This document shows, one piece after another, positions 1 through 9,349 of a stretch of DNA of 64,000 bases. Under the pieces are notes generated by a model. It was not told the origin of the DNA and ran no database searches. It was given only the letters and a program-made list of their open reading frames with translations. The stretch comes from Actinomycetales bacterium Actino_02 (GTDB lineage Bacteria; Actinomycetota; Actinomycetes; Propionibacteriales; Propionibacteriaceae). Made by a program: the position numbers and the translations under genes. Every line of letters starts with the position of its first letter. Position 1 is the first letter of the stretch. The stretch is taken from contig LUYM01000020.1 in assembly GCA_001603275.1 (NCBI GenBank), positions 275,670-339,669 on the forward strand. The letters are read 5' to 3'.

Positions 1-10
1 ACAACGTGGA

Positions 11-47
11 CGGCCCGCCGCAGACCTGGTTGGTCTACGGCGGGCCG
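11..47. terminator. Hairpin terminator at the left edge
   Basis: Ten-base arms (11-20 and 38-47) pair perfectly and, after one mismatch, five more pairs (22-26 with 32-36) close a 5-nt loop. No T tract follows on either strand, which is common for actinobacterial terminators. It sits just beyond the 3' end of the minus-strand gene 69-590 and probably also ends the transcript entering from the left, where nusA would be expected by synteny. Confidence 0.7.
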
Positions 48-68
48 GGTCTGTGAGAGGGCTTATCC

Positions 69-590
69 CTACTTGCTGGTGGCGCTGGCCGAGGGTTGGC
101 CGCCCCGGTTCCCCATCACCTCTTGCAGCGCGGCGAGGACCTTGGCCTCGTCGAGGTCGAGCTTCTCGGCGAGGCTCTTGGCCATCGACTCGAGGTTGGC
201 GCCTCCGCCGCGACCGCCTTGGCCGTCCGGCTGGCCTGAGGGCTGACCCGACGGCATCGCGGACGGCTGACCCGACGGCATGGCTGATGGGGTGCCGGAG
301 GGCCGGTTGGCGGCCATGACCTCTGTGAGGGCCGCCTCAACCTTGTCCTGATCGACACCGAGCTTGGTGGCCAGCGAAGCGGCCAATTCGGTGCTGTTGA
401 AACCACCGCGGCCCTGACTGTCGCCGCCTTGTCCTTGCCCACCTGCAGCTTGACCGTAGCCGCTGACCGGGGCGCCGGCATCCTGCGTGCCCGTCGCCAT
501 CCCGGCCGCAGCCGCTCCGACTCCGACCGCGGCTCCGATCGCGACGACCGTGCCGGCGATGCCGAGCCCAATCTTGACCGATCTGTTCAT
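69..590 (-). CDS. Small secreted or membrane-anchored protein with a duplicated helical segment
   Basis: This 173-aa protein is not one I recognise. Residues 1-35 form a basic start plus an Ala/Gly-rich hydrophobic stretch, a signal peptide or membrane anchor. A Gly/Gln-rich linker leads to a helical segment (about 64-95) with the pattern LAxxLAxKLGVDxxKVxxAL, and a clearly related copy lies at about 132-161, so the protein carries an internal duplication. Between them is a Pro/Ser/Gly/Gln spacer with a repeated PSAMPSGQ unit encoded by a 24-nt tandem repeat. The ATG is preceded by AGGGAG at good spacing. It stands alone on the minus strand upstream of ylxR. Export is inferred; the function is unknown. 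Confidence 0.8.
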   Translation of the reverse strand: MNRSVKIGLGIAGTVVAIGAAVGVGAAAAGMATGTQDAGAPVSGYGQAAGGQGQGGDSQGRGGFNSTELAASLATKLGVDQDKVEAALTEVMAANRPSGTPSAMPSGQPSAMPSGQPSGQPDGQGGRGGGANLESMAKSLAEKLDLDEAKVLAALQEVMGNRGGQPSASATSK

Positions 591-685
591 GTGACTCCCT
601 GACTTGGCTGTTCACTACGTAACTCCCCATGACTATGGCCGTGCCCTCGCCTTGCTGAGTGTCGGCTGTGGATCGGTGGTCGGCC

Positions 686-691
686 TAGACT
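686..691 (+). promoter_or_regulatory. Candidate leaderless -10 element of ylxR
   Basis: TAGACT ends 7 nt before the GTG of ylxR and there is no Shine-Dalgarno sequence in between, so transcription would start at or next to the start codon. Confidence 0.5.
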
Positions 692-698
692 CCTATCC

Positions 699-947
699 GT
701 GAATCAGCCTCTGCGAACCTGCCTCGGCTGCCGACGATCGGTGCCGCGCGCCGAGTTGGTCCGGCTGGCCTGGGTGGAAGCCGATGCCTGTGTGGTTCTC
801 GATCACGGCCGTCGTCTGCCCGGACGAGGGTGCTATCTGCATCCCGGCTGTGCGGACGAGGTCGTGCGCCGTCGGGTGGTCGGTCGGGCGCTGCGTCGGC
901 CCGTGGAACCGGCCCAGGTGGCCGCGCTCCTCGCCGAACTTGGCTGA
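699..947 (+). CDS. ylxR: YlxR family RNA-binding protein (DUF448)
   Basis: An 82-aa protein with both family hallmarks: RTCLGCRRSVPR near the N-terminus (residues 6-17) and the LPGRGCYLHPGC box around residues 40-51. YlxR is a small basic protein encoded between nusA and infB in many bacteria, where it is thought to bind RNA or regulate transcription. infB lies immediately downstream, as expected; nusA is not seen and would be off the left edge beyond the interposed minus-strand gene. The GTG start has a TAGACT hexamer 7 nt upstream and no ribosome-binding site, which suggests a leaderless message. Confidence 0.9.
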   Translation: MNQPLRTCLGCRRSVPRAELVRLAWVEADACVVLDHGRRLPGRGCYLHPGCADEVVRRRVVGRALRRPVEPAQVAALLAELG

Positions 948-980
948 GCGCCCCAGCCCGCCTGGTGGCTGGGGTGGCGA

Positions 981-1011
981 TTGAGTGGTCTGAGGGTGGA
1001 AGCGATAGACT
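981..1011 (+). promoter_or_regulatory. Candidate infB promoter
   Basis: TTGAGT (981-986) and TAGACT (1006-1011) are separated by 19 bp. Transcription from here would give infB a leader of about 130 nt that contains a small hairpin (1117-1138) just before the ribosome-binding site. Confidence 0.4.
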
Positions 1012-1150
1012 GCTGGCTGCGCGTTCGCCAGTTCGTGGCGAGCACAACCAGAAAGTGGGCTAACGCTCATGACCACTCGATGAGAATCTCGAAATGAGCA
1101 CTGAACAGAACTAGCTGGTCCACGCGCCTGCGCGGACCTGAAGGAGAGTA

Positions 1151-3955
1151 GTGGCCAAGGTCCGCGTCTACGAGCTCGCAAAGGAGCTCGGACTCGAAAG
1201 CAAGGAACTCTTGCAGACCCTCAATGACATGGGGGAGTTCGTCCGCTCGGCGTCATCGACGATCGAAGCGCCAGTAGTGCGTCGGCTTCGGGAGAAGTCG
1301 TCATCCACCCCGTCCGCCGCCCCGGCAGCAGCCAAGCCGGCCCCGGCAGCACCCAAGCAGACTGCGGCGCCGGCCAAGCCCGCGCCGGCCGCGCCGGCCG
1401 CGCCGGCCGCGCCGGCTCAGGCTAAGGCGCCAACTCCGGCTCCCGCACCAGCGGCGCCGACCCCGGCTCCCACTCGGAGTGCGGCTCCGAATCCACGCCC
1501 GACTCCCGCTCCGGGAGCGGCTCGCCCCGGCCCGACTGCGCCGGGTGCCGATGCGGCTCGCCCGCGTCCGGTGCCCCGACCGGGCGGCACCGGCGGCCTG
1601 CAGGCGGGGGCTCGCAAGCCCGGAGCTCCACGTCCGGGCAACAATCCGTTCGCTTCTCGGCAGGGGATGGGCGTACAGCGTCCCCGCCCCGAGGGTGGCG
1701 CCCCTGCGCGTAGCGGGGATCGTCCGGGCTTCGCTGACCGCTCCGGCGCACCGCGTCCGGGCGGTGACCGGATGCCACGACCCGGTGGTGGTGTGGCGGG
1801 AGTGCCGCGCCCGAACCCGGCCATGATGCCCAAGACCGGTGGCTTCGGCCTGGGTGGCAACGGCCGCCCGGCCGGCGCCGGTGCCGGAGCCGGTCGTCCC
1901 GGTGGTGCCGGTGGTGGGCGGGGACGTCCCGGCGGTGGCCCCGGTCGCGGTGGCATGCCGGGCGGAGCTCCTGCCGGTGGACCTCCGGCCGGTGGTGGTC
2001 GCGGTGGTCGCGGCGGACGCGGTGGCTCCGGCACCCAGGGTGCCTTCGGACGCCCGGGCGGCCCGGCCAAGCGTGGCCGCAAGTCCAAGAAGCAGCGCAG
2101 GCAAGAGTTCGACCAGATGGAGGCCCCGTCGATTGGCGGCGTGCGCGTCCGTCAGGGCGACGGCCAGACTGTCCGGCTGCGCCGTGGTGCATCGCTGACC
2201 GACCTCGCCGAGAAGATCGGTGTCGAGCCGGCGTCCCTGGTACAGGTGCTGTTCCACCTGGGCGAGATGGTCAACGCCACCCAGTCGGTGGCCGACGACA
2301 CCCTGCAGGTGCTGGGTGCCGAGCTCAACTACAACATCGAGGTCGTCTCGCCTGAGGACGAGGACCGCGAGCTGCTGGAGAGCTTCGACATCGAGTTCGG
2401 TGAGAACGAGGGCGGCGAAGAGGATCTGGCTCCGCGTCCGCCGGCCGTCACCGTCATGGGTCACGTCGACCATGGCAAGACCAAGCTGCTGGATGCGCTG
2501 CGCAACACCAATGTGGTTGCCGGCGAGGCCGGTGGCATCACCCAGGCGATCGGTGCCTACCAGGTGGCCACCGCGGTGGACGGCCAAGCACGCAAGATCA
2601 CCTTCATCGATACCCCGGGTCACGAGGCGTTCACCGCCATGCGTGCCCGCGGTGCCAAGTCGACCGACATCGCCGTGCTGGTGGTGGCGGCCGATGACGG
2701 TGTGATGCCGCAGACGATCGAGGCGCTGAACCACGCCAAGGCGGCCGATGTGCCGATCGTGGTGGCCGTGAACAAGATCGACAAGGAAGCCGCCGATCCG
2801 GTCAAGGTCCGTGGCCAGCTCACCGAGTACGGCTTGGTGCCCGAGGAGTACGGCGGCGACACCATGTTCGTCGACGTGTCCGCGACCACGAAGCAGGGCC
2901 TGGACCAGCTGCTGGAGGCGATCATCCTGACCGCCGACGCATCGCTGGATCTGCGGGCGAACCCGGACATGCCGGCCCAGGGTGTTGCCATCGAGGCGCA
3001 CCTGGACAAGGGACGTGGCCCGGTGGCCACCGTCCTGGTCCACCGTGGAACGCTACGCACCGGCGACTCGATCGTGGCCGGTTCGGCCTACGGTCGCGTC
3101 CGTGCGCTGATCAACGATCAGGGCACCACCGTCGATGAGGCTCCGCCCTCGATGCCGGTTCAGGTGCTCGGCCTCACCTCGGTGCCCGGTGCTGGTGACA
3201 ACTTCCTGGTCGTCGAAGACGACCGGATGGCGCGCCAGATCGCCGAGAAGCGGGAAGCCCGGCAGCGGGCAGCCATGCTGGCCAAGACCACGCGCCGCAA
3301 GACGCTGGATCAGCTGTTCGAGCAGCTGGCCAAGGGCGAGACGCAGGAGCTGCGCCTGATCCTGAAGGGCGATTCCGCCGGTGCCGTCGAGGCCCTGGAG
3401 GACGCGCTGCTGCAGATCGACGTGGGCGACGAGGTCTCGCTGCGGGTCATCGACCGCGGCGTCGGCGCCATCACCGAGACCAACGTGTCGCTGGCTGCTG
3501 CCTCCGATGCGGTGATCATCGGCTTCAATGTCCGGGCTCAGGGCAAGGCCACTCAGCTGGCCGATGCCGAGGGCGTGGACGTCCGCTACTACTCGGTGAT
3601 CTACTCCGCCATCGATGAGGTCGAGGCTGCTCTGAAGGGCATGCTGAAGCCGATCTTCGAGGAGAAGGTTCGTGGCCAGGCGGAGATCCGCGAGATCTTC
3701 CGCTCGTCGAAGTTCGGCGTGATCGCGGGCTGCATGATCATCGACGGCTCGATCAAGCGCAATGCGAAGGCTCGTCTGCTTCGCGACGGCATCGTGGTCA
3801 CCGAGACCTCGATCGCCTCGCTGCGCCGCGAGAAGGACGATGCCACCGAGGTTCGGGAAGGCTTCGAGTGTGGCCTCACGCTCGCGCACTTCTCCGACAT
3901 CAAGATCGGCGACATCATCGAGACCTTCGAGATGGTCGAGAAGCCGCGCGACTGA
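1151..3955 (+). CDS. infB: Translation initiation factor IF-2
   Basis: IF-2 is the GTPase that places initiator tRNA on the 30S subunit and promotes subunit joining. The 934-aa product has the IF2 N-terminal helical motif at residues 1-50, a long Pro/Ala- then Gly/Arg-rich disordered linker (about 55-310) typical of actinobacteria, a second IF2-N domain, and the G domain with GHVDHGKT (437-444), DTPGHEAF (487-494) and NKID (541-544), followed by domains II to IV. The linker DNA contains a perfect 9-nt tandem repeat (A-P-A codons) near 1381-1416. The GTG start follows AAGGAGAG. An intrinsic terminator follows the stop codon. Confidence 0.98.
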   Translation: MAKVRVYELAKELGLESKELLQTLNDMGEFVRSASSTIEAPVVRRLREKSSSTPSAAPAAAKPAPAAPKQTAAPAKPAPAAPAAPAAPAQAKAPTPAPAPAAPTPAPTRSAAPNPRPTPAPGAARPGPTAPGADAARPRPVPRPGGTGGLQAGARKPGAPRPGNNPFASRQGMGVQRPRPEGGAPARSGDRPGFADRSGAPRPGGDRMPRPGGGVAGVPRPNPAMMPKTGGFGLGGNGRPAGAGAGAGRPGGAGGGRGRPGGGPGRGGMPGGAPAGGPPAGGGRGGRGGRGGSGTQGAFGRPGGPAKRGRKSKKQRRQEFDQMEAPSIGGVRVRQGDGQTVRLRRGASLTDLAEKIGVEPASLVQVLFHLGEMVNATQSVADDTLQVLGAELNYNIEVVSPEDEDRELLESFDIEFGENEGGEEDLAPRPPAVTVMGHVDHGKTKLLDALRNTNVVAGEAGGITQAIGAYQVATAVDGQARKITFIDTPGHEAFTAMRARGAKSTDIAVLVVAADDGVMPQTIEALNHAKAADVPIVVAVNKIDKEAADPVKVRGQLTEYGLVPEEYGGDTMFVDVSATTKQGLDQLLEAIILTADASLDLRANPDMPAQGVAIEAHLDKGRGPVATVLVHRGTLRTGDSIVAGSAYGRVRALINDQGTTVDEAPPSMPVQVLGLTSVPGAGDNFLVVEDDRMARQIAEKREARQRAAMLAKTTRRKTLDQLFEQLAKGETQELRLILKGDSAGAVEALEDALLQIDVGDEVSLRVIDRGVGAITETNVSLAAASDAVIIGFNVRAQGKATQLADAEGVDVRYYSVIYSAIDEVEAALKGMLKPIFEEKVRGQAEIREIFRSSKFGVIAGCMIIDGSIKRNAKARLLRDGIVVTETSIASLRREKDDATEVREGFECGLTLAHFSDIKIGDIIETFEMVEKPRD

Positions 3956-3986
3956 GTCCTCACGGGCTCAGGACAAGCACTGACGT

Positions 3987-4028
3987 CCCGCCCGGTCTCT
4001 CAACACTGAGGGGCCGGGCGGGCGTTTT
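3987..4028 (+). terminator. Intrinsic terminator after infB
   Basis: A 15-bp stem (3987-4001 with 4008-4022, two G-T pairs) with a 6-nt loop is followed by CGTTTT. It lies between the infB stop and the rbfA ribosome-binding site, so it could end or attenuate the infB transcript. Confidence 0.8.
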
Positions 4029-4044
4029 CGAAAGGGGAGTACCG

Positions 4045-4482
4045 ATGTCGAAGCCTCGATTCGCCAAGGTGACCGAGCAGATCAAGTTCGTGGTCGCCGA
4101 GATGTTGCAGCGTCGGGTCAAGGATCCGCGGCTGGGCTTCGTGACTGTGACCGATGTCCGGATGACCGGGGACGGGCACGAAGCGACGGTCTTCTACACC
4201 GTGCTCGGCGATGAGAATGCACGCGCGGAGTCGGCGATCGCCCTGGCCTCGGCCACCGGCATCCTGCGCTCTGCGGTCGGCAAGCAGCTGGGGATGAAGT
4301 TCACCCCGAGCCTGACCTTCGTGCTGGACGCGGTCGAGGAGGAAGCGGCCTACCTCGAGGACGTGCTGGCCAAGGCGCGGGCTCAGGACGCCGCTGTGGC
4401 TGCTCAGGCGGCCACGGCGACCTATGCCGGTGATCCGGACCCGTACCGCACCTCCGAGGCTGCAGACGACGACGGTGAGTGA
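4045..4482 (+). CDS. rbfA: 30S ribosome-binding factor A
   Basis: RbfA is a KH-fold assembly factor that binds 16S rRNA during 30S maturation. The 145-aa product shows the family core: an N-terminal [14 protein letters not shown] helix, [12 protein letters not shown] (about residues 26-37), and the [14 protein letters not shown] strand near residue 90. An acidic, Ala-rich C-terminal tail is extra. The chosen ATG has AAAGGGGAG just upstream; an open frame continues further 5' but runs through the infB terminator. The 3' end overlaps truB by 8 nt, so the two are probably translationally coupled. Confidence 0.95.
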   Translation: MSKPRFAKVTEQIKFVVAEMLQRRVKDPRLGFVTVTDVRMTGDGHEATVFYTVLGDENARAESAIALASATGILRSAVGKQLGMKFTPSLTFVLDAVEEEAAYLEDVLAKARAQDAAVAAQAATATYAGDPDPYRTSEAADDDGE

Positions 4483-5362
4483 GCTGTCCGGTCTGGTCGT
4501 CGTCGATAAGCCGACCGGCTGGACCTCACACCAGGTGGTGGCCCGCTGCCGGCGGCTGTACGGCACCAAGAAGGTCGGCCACGCCGGCACCCTCGACCCG
4601 TTGGCCACCGGCGTGCTGCTGGTCGGCGTGAACCGGGCCACCCGGCTGCTGGGCCATTTGGCCGCCCACGACAAGAGCTACTCGGCGACGATCCGGCTGG
4701 GTCAGTCGACGATCACCGATGACTCCGAGGGCGAGGTCGTCACCGCCGCCGGTGCGGGCGAGGTCGAGCTGGATCAGGTGCGGGCCGTCCTGGCCACGCT
4801 GACCGGCCGGATCAGCCAGGTGCCCTCGGCAGTCTCGGCGATCAAGGTGGACGGCAAGCGTTCCTACGCCCGGGTGCGGGCTGGGGAGGCTGTTGAGTTG
4901 GCCGCCCGTGAGGTGACGGTCAGTCGTTTCGACCTGCTCGGTGCCACTCCGCAGAGCGTGGACGGACTTCCCGTGCTCGATCTCGAGGTGGTGGTGGACT
5001 GCTCGTCCGGCACCTACATTCGTGCTCTGGCCAGGGATCTTGGTGCGGCGCTCGGCTGTGGTGGGCACCTGACTCGGCTACGCCGCACTCGGATCGGCAC
5101 CTTTGACCTATCCCTGGTCGGGCTGGACGAGGCCGGCTTGGCCGGCACGGAGCCTGGCCCGCTGCTGAGCATGGCGGACGTGGCCCGTCGCGCGTTCCCG
5201 GTCGTGGAACTGGACGCGGACCAGGCCGCTGATGTCCGCTACGGGCGCAGCCTGGAGCTGACCCTGACCGACAGCCCCGCCGCGGTGCTGTTCGAAGGTG
5301 AGTTCCTGGCGCTGTATCGCGCCGACGGTCCGATGGCCCGACCGATGGCCGTGCTCGGATGA
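4475..5362 (+). CDS. truB: tRNA pseudouridine(55) synthase
   Basis: TruB converts U55 in the tRNA T-loop to pseudouridine. The 295-aa product has motif [11 protein letters not shown] near its start, the catalytic GTLDPLATG loop with Asp41, [12 protein letters not shown] around residues 120-131, and [17 protein letters not shown], which is the conserved structural motif. The GTG at 4475 is chosen because it begins the conserved domain directly and overlaps the rbfA stop by 8 nt; the frame also remains open upstream inside rbfA, but that part has no homology to the family. There is no strong ribosome-binding site, consistent with coupling to rbfA. Confidence 0.95.
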   Translation: MSELSGLVVVDKPTGWTSHQVVARCRRLYGTKKVGHAGTLDPLATGVLLVGVNRATRLLGHLAAHDKSYSATIRLGQSTITDDSEGEVVTAAGAGEVELDQVRAVLATLTGRISQVPSAVSAIKVDGKRSYARVRAGEAVELAAREVTVSRFDLLGATPQSVDGLPVLDLEVVVDCSSGTYIRALARDLGAALGCGGHLTRLRRTRIGTFDLSLVGLDEAGLAGTEPGPLLSMADVARRAFPVVELDADQAADVRYGRSLELTLTDSPAAVLFEGEFLALYRADGPMARPMAVLG

Positions 5363-5457
5363 GCAGGGCTGCGGCGACGGGCCAGCGCGCTCGGCTCGGA
5401 TCACTTGGGTAAGGTAGCCACCGGTATTACGTGGCTTTGGCCGGGGAAGGTTGCGCA

Positions 5458-6384
5458 GTGGGTTCGTCGATCGTCGTCATAGGCAACTTCGACGGTGTGC
5501 ACCCCGGACACCGGGCTGTGCTGACCGAGGCGCGTCGCCGTGATCCGGCGCTGCCGTTGGTCGTGGTGACCTTCTGGCCGCACCCGGTCTCTGTGCTGCG
5601 ACCGGACGCCGCTCCTTTGCTGCTCACTTCGCTGGAGGCCCGGATCGAGCACCTCACCGCCGCCGGAGCCGACCGGGTCGAGGTGATCGACTTCACCCCG
5701 GAGTTCTCCGCCTGGTCGCCGGCGGAGTTCGTCGAGAGGGTGCTCATCCCGCTGGCGCCGAAGGTGGTCGTGGTGGGGGAGAACTTCCGCTTCGGGCATC
5801 GCGCCGCCGGCAACGTCGAGACTCTGCGCGAGCTGGCTGCCGGTCGCTTCGAAGTGGACGGTCTTCCGCTGGTGAAGTTCCGCGACGAGGACACCTGCTC
5901 CACCCGGATTCGCGAGGCATTGGCCGCCGGCGATGTCGAACACGCAGCCGAGCACCTGGGACGTCCCTTCTGCTTCCGTGGAGTGGTCACTCACGGTGAT
6001 CGCCGCGGCCGTGAGCTGGGTTTCCCAACCGCGAATCTGCCGGTCCCGGCCAACCTGGCCTCCCCGGCTGACGGCGTCTACGCGGGCTTCCTGACCCGCC
6101 GCGACGGTCTGGACGGACGGGGCGAGCGGCTGGCTGCCGACGCACCGGCCCCACGCTGGCCCGCCGCTATCTCGGTGGGAACGAATCCGACCTTCGGTGG
6201 ACTGTCTCGCCGGGTGGAGTCCTACGTGCTGGATCGCGACGATTTGGAGCTCTACGACGCTCCGGTCACCGTCGAGTTCGTGGCCAGGATTCGGGGCCAG
6301 GTGAAGTTCGACGGGATCGAGGGTCTGATCCAGCAGATGCACACCGACGTCGCCGACTGCCGGCGTCTTCTCGGGCTCGGCTAG
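5458..6384 (+). CDS. ribF: Bifunctional riboflavin kinase / FAD synthetase
   Basis: RibF phosphorylates riboflavin to FMN and adenylates FMN to FAD. The 308-aa protein has an N-terminal nucleotidyltransferase domain (GNFDGVHPGH, residues 9-18; STRIREAL near 150) and a C-terminal kinase domain (GFPTANL, SVGTNPTFGG, VEFVARIRGQ). The GTG at 5458 is preferred over the GTG at 5431 because GGGGAAGG lies 7 nt before it and the conserved strand begins at once. Its TAG stop shares the palindrome CTAG with the stop of the convergent acetyltransferase gene, so the two genes overlap tail to tail by 4 nt. Confidence 0.95.
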   Translation: MGSSIVVIGNFDGVHPGHRAVLTEARRRDPALPLVVVTFWPHPVSVLRPDAAPLLLTSLEARIEHLTAAGADRVEVIDFTPEFSAWSPAEFVERVLIPLAPKVVVVGENFRFGHRAAGNVETLRELAAGRFEVDGLPLVKFRDEDTCSTRIREALAAGDVEHAAEHLGRPFCFRGVVTHGDRRGRELGFPTANLPVPANLASPADGVYAGFLTRRDGLDGRGERLAADAPAPRWPAAISVGTNPTFGGLSRRVESYVLDRDDLELYDAPVTVEFVARIRGQVKFDGIEGLIQQMHTDVADCRRLLGLG

Positions 6385-6869
6385 CGCACCGTCAACGACT
6401 TGCGGTAGACGGCGTCCACTTGGACGCGGGCTTCCACCTGGCCGTCGGCACCGATCTGGTCGTAGGCGGTCTCGATATGGTCGCCGGTCGGGGTGTACTC
6501 CAGTCCGATGTACATGGGGATAGCCGCCTCATTGTCCGGGTCGACGCGCAGGAACACCTCGACGAAGCCCTGAGCGGCCGCTTGGGCCTCCAGGAAGGTG
6601 GTGATGGCCCGGGCTGCGCCCTGGCGGCGCATCGCCGGGTAGACCCACAGGTTCTTCAGTTCCGGGCAGAGCTTGCTCGCACGGCAGTCCAGTGCGCCGG
6701 TGCCCAAGGGCTCGCCGTCGCGCAGGGCGATTGCGTAGTAGTAGCCGCCGTCTGACATCAGGTCGAACTGGGACTGGGAGAAGTGCGCGCTCGGATTGCT
6801 TTCTCTGGCGATCAGGGCAGGCAAGTCTGCTGCGGTACTCAGTCGGACCTCGATCGGCGCCTCGGGCAT
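6381..6869 (-). CDS. GNAT family N-acetyltransferase
   Basis: The 162-aa product has a GNAT fold: an N-terminal strand-helix pair, the LKNLWVYPAMRRQGAARAI segment (acetyl-CoA pyrophosphate loop Q/RxxGxA, about residues 71-89), and a late AIPMYIGLEYTPTG strand with the usual Tyr. The substrate cannot be told from sequence. The ATG is preceded by GGAGG. It converges on ribF with a 4-nt overlap at CTAG, and stands as a single gene. Confidence 0.85.
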   Translation of the reverse strand: MPEAPIEVRLSTAADLPALIARESNPSAHFSQSQFDLMSDGGYYYAIALRDGEPLGTGALDCRASKLCPELKNLWVYPAMRRQGAARAITTFLEAQAAAQGFVEVFLRVDPDNEAAIPMYIGLEYTPTGDHIETAYDQIGADGQVEARVQVDAVYRKSLTVR

Positions 6870-7064
6870 GCAATCCTCCGTCGTTCACTTGGGTTCGCTT
6901 GCCCAGTGTCTCCCCGGTCGCCGACTCTCGGGCAATGTCTTGGTCTATGGCCTAGCGGAAGTGCCTACTTGGTGACGCTCCGATAACGGACCCACCGATT
7001 CCTTTCGGCGATGCCCAGGACCTGCAAAGCTGTCCCACAAGAATCACCAAGAGAGGAATAACCC

Positions 7065-7859
7065 ATGTCCCGCTTGTCTCGCCTGGCCCTCTTGGTCGCT
7101 GGGCTCACCGTCCTCGCCGGCTGCTCCGCGCAGCCGCCGGCGGCCAGCCAGCCCGCAGCCAGTCAGCCGGCGGCCAGCCAACCCGCGGCCAGCGAGCCTG
7201 CCGCATCCAACTCTGCGGCCCCGAGCGCCTCAGAGCCGGCCGGTGCCGCCGGCTCGACCGATGAGTTCATTGCCAAGGTCACGGCCGGCATGAAGGGTGT
7301 CACCAGCTATCACGTCGTGATGTCGATGACCTCGGGGAGCACTCAGATCAAGGTCGAGAGCGACGTCGACGCGAAGAATCCGACCAAACCCAACCAGCAC
7401 ATGTTCATGGACATGGGCGGCATGAAGATCGAGATGATCAGCATCGACGGCGACTCGTACATGAAGGGGCTGCTCGGCGACGGGTGGTTCAAGGTCTCCA
7501 AAGATGTGGCCGAGCAGTCCAGCAGCGGGGTGGACACCGACCAGAGCCAGTGGCTGACCGCCAACAAGGATGCCTTCAAGAAGGTGGAGCAGGTCGGCAA
7601 GGAGCAGGTGGGCGGGGTCAGTGCCACTCACTACCGGCTCACCATGGACGGTGCCGAGCTCAAGGATCTGGGCGGGAGCACCTCGCTCGGTTCCGGCGAC
7701 CTGGTCTACGACTGCTGGGTGGACGATCAGGGCCGGATGATCAAGTCCAGCTTCGACCTGAGCACCGGAAGCACCCCCATGAAGATGGAGGCCACCATGA
7801 GCAAGTTCAATGAGCCGGTCTCGGTGGTGGCACCGAAGAAGTTCACCGAGATGGGCTAG
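7065..7859 (+). CDS. Lipoprotein, LppX/LprAFG-like
   Basis: A 264-aa exported lipoprotein. Residues 1-20 are a lipoprotein signal with lipobox LAGC (17-20). A low-complexity PAASQ repeat region (about 24-55, encoded by imperfect 15-nt repeats) acts as a spacer. The mature domain (about 65-264), with TDEFIAKVTAGMKGVTSYHV and later a GDSYMKGLLGDGWFKV segment, resembles the LppX/LprAFG lipoproteins of actinobacteria, a fold implicated in carrying lipids across the cell envelope. That assignment rests on overall pattern, so the exact family is moderately sure. AGAGGAA precedes the ATG. A strong terminator follows. Confidence 0.8.
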   Translation: MSRLSRLALLVAGLTVLAGCSAQPPAASQPAASQPAASQPAASEPAASNSAAPSASEPAGAAGSTDEFIAKVTAGMKGVTSYHVVMSMTSGSTQIKVESDVDAKNPTKPNQHMFMDMGGMKIEMISIDGDSYMKGLLGDGWFKVSKDVAEQSSSGVDTDQSQWLTANKDAFKKVEQVGKEQVGGVSATHYRLTMDGAELKDLGGSTSLGSGDLVYDCWVDDQGRMIKSSFDLSTGSTPMKMEATMSKFNEPVSVVAPKKFTEMG

Positions 7860-7872
7860 TCCGACCCAGACA

Positions 7873-7914
7873 CGCAGCAGGGCCCCCGCCGCGATCGGCG
7901 GGGGCCCTGCTGCG
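7873..7914. terminator. Bidirectional terminator between the lipoprotein gene and pntB
   Basis: An 18-bp perfect stem (7873-7890 with 7897-7914) closes a 6-nt loop. It lies between two convergent genes and can serve both. Confidence 0.85.
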
Positions 7915-7922
7915 TTCTCAGC

Positions 7923-9347
7923 TCAGTCGAGCGCCTTCAGGATGTCGTCCACCCGCTGCTTGGCGTCGCCGAACAGCATCTGGGTGTTCTCCTTGAAGAA
8001 CAGCGGGTTCTGGACGCCGGCGTAGCCGGTGGCCATCGACCGCTTGAACACGATCACGTTGTCGGCCTTCCAGACTTCGAGCACCGGCATTCCGGCGATC
8101 GGGCTGCTCGGGTCGTCCAGCGCGGCCGGGTTGACGGTGTCATTGGCTCCGATCACCAGCACCACATCGGTGTCGGCGAAGTCCTCGTTGATCTCGTCCA
8201 TCTCCAAGACGATGTCGTAGGGGACATGGGCCTCGGCCAGCAACACGTTCATGTGCCCGGGAAGGCGTCCGGCCACCGGGTGCACCCCGAAGCGGACGTT
8301 GACGCCGTGGGCGCGCAGCTTGGCGGTCAGATCGGCCACCGGGTACTGCGCCTTGGCCACCGCCATGCCGTAGCCGGGGGTGATGATGACGTTCTTGGCA
8401 TTCCAGAGCAGTTCGGCGGTGCCGGCTGCGTCGATCTCGCGGTGCTCGCCCTCTTCGGTGGCGGTGGCCACCACAGTGCCGCCGTCGGAGCCGAAGCCGC
8501 CCAGAATCACCGACATGAACGAGCGGTTCATGGCCTTGCACATGATGTAGGACAAGATCGCACCGGAGGAGCCCACCAGCGAGCCGGTGATGATCAGCAG
8601 GTTGTTGCCCAGCATGAAGCCGGCCGCCGCTGCCGCCCAGCCCGAGTACGAGTTGAGCATCGAGACCACGACCGGCATGTCGCCGCCACCGATGGCGGCC
8701 ACCATGTGCAGGCCGAGCAGGAAGCCGATGACCGCGATGGCGATGATCAGGATCCAGCCCAGGGTCGGGTTGGCTTCGGCGCCGATGACGAACCAGATCA
8801 TCAACGCGAAGAACACGATGAAGCCGATCAGGTTGATCAGGTTGCGTCCGGGCAGGGTCAGCGGCTTGGAGCCCATCTTCGCCGACAGCTTCAGGTAGGC
8901 GATCACCGAGCCGGTGAAGGTGTAGGCACCGATCAGGACGCCCAGGGCGACCTCGACCAGGTGGACGGCACCGCCGGCGCCCTCCGCCACGGCGAAGGAG
9001 TTGAAGCCGACCAGCACCGCGGCCATACCCACGAAGGAGTGGAAGGCCGCGATCAGCTCGGGCATCTGGGTCATCTCGACCTTGCGGGCGATCGGAGTTC
9101 CGATCAGCGCACCGATCAGTAGGACGGCGACGATCAGGGCGAGCGTCACCGGCACCGACTGGCGGTCAGGCTGGGTGGCCGAGAGGAACAGCGAGTCGGC
9201 GATGGTGGCGATCAGGGCCAGGGCCATGCCGACCATGCCGGCGATGTTGCCCATCCGGGCAGTGGTCTGCTTGGACAAGCCGGCCAGGGAGAGGATGAAC
9301 AGAACCCCGGCGACGATGTAGAGCCCTTGGATGAAGTACTCAAGCAT
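7923..9347 (-). CDS. pntB: NAD(P) transhydrogenase subunit beta
   Basis: PntB is the membrane subunit that couples proton movement to hydride transfer from NADH to NADP+. The 474-aa product has about nine hydrophobic segments in its first 280 residues (domain II), then the soluble NADP(H)-binding domain III with [48 protein letters not shown] and [14 protein letters not shown]. It begins 2 nt after the pntA stop, so the two form one operon. The enzyme supplies NADPH; in this organism it could balance NADH from fermentative or respiratory metabolism. Confidence 0.96.
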   Translation of the reverse strand: MLEYFIQGLYIVAGVLFILSLAGLSKQTTARMGNIAGMVGMALALIATIADSLFLSATQPDRQSVPVTLALIVAVLLIGALIGTPIARKVEMTQMPELIAAFHSFVGMAAVLVGFNSFAVAEGAGGAVHLVEVALGVLIGAYTFTGSVIAYLKLSAKMGSKPLTLPGRNLINLIGFIVFFALMIWFVIGAEANPTLGWILIIAIAVIGFLLGLHMVAAIGGGDMPVVVSMLNSYSGWAAAAAGFMLGNNLLIITGSLVGSSGAILSYIMCKAMNRSFMSVILGGFGSDGGTVVATATEEGEHREIDAAGTAELLWNAKNVIITPGYGMAVAKAQYPVADLTAKLRAHGVNVRFGVHPVAGRLPGHMNVLLAEAHVPYDIVLEMDEINEDFADTDVVLVIGANDTVNPAALDDPSSPIAGMPVLEVWKADNVIVFKRSMATGYAGVQNPLFFKENTQMLFGDAKQRVDDILKALD

Positions 9348-9349
9348 GC

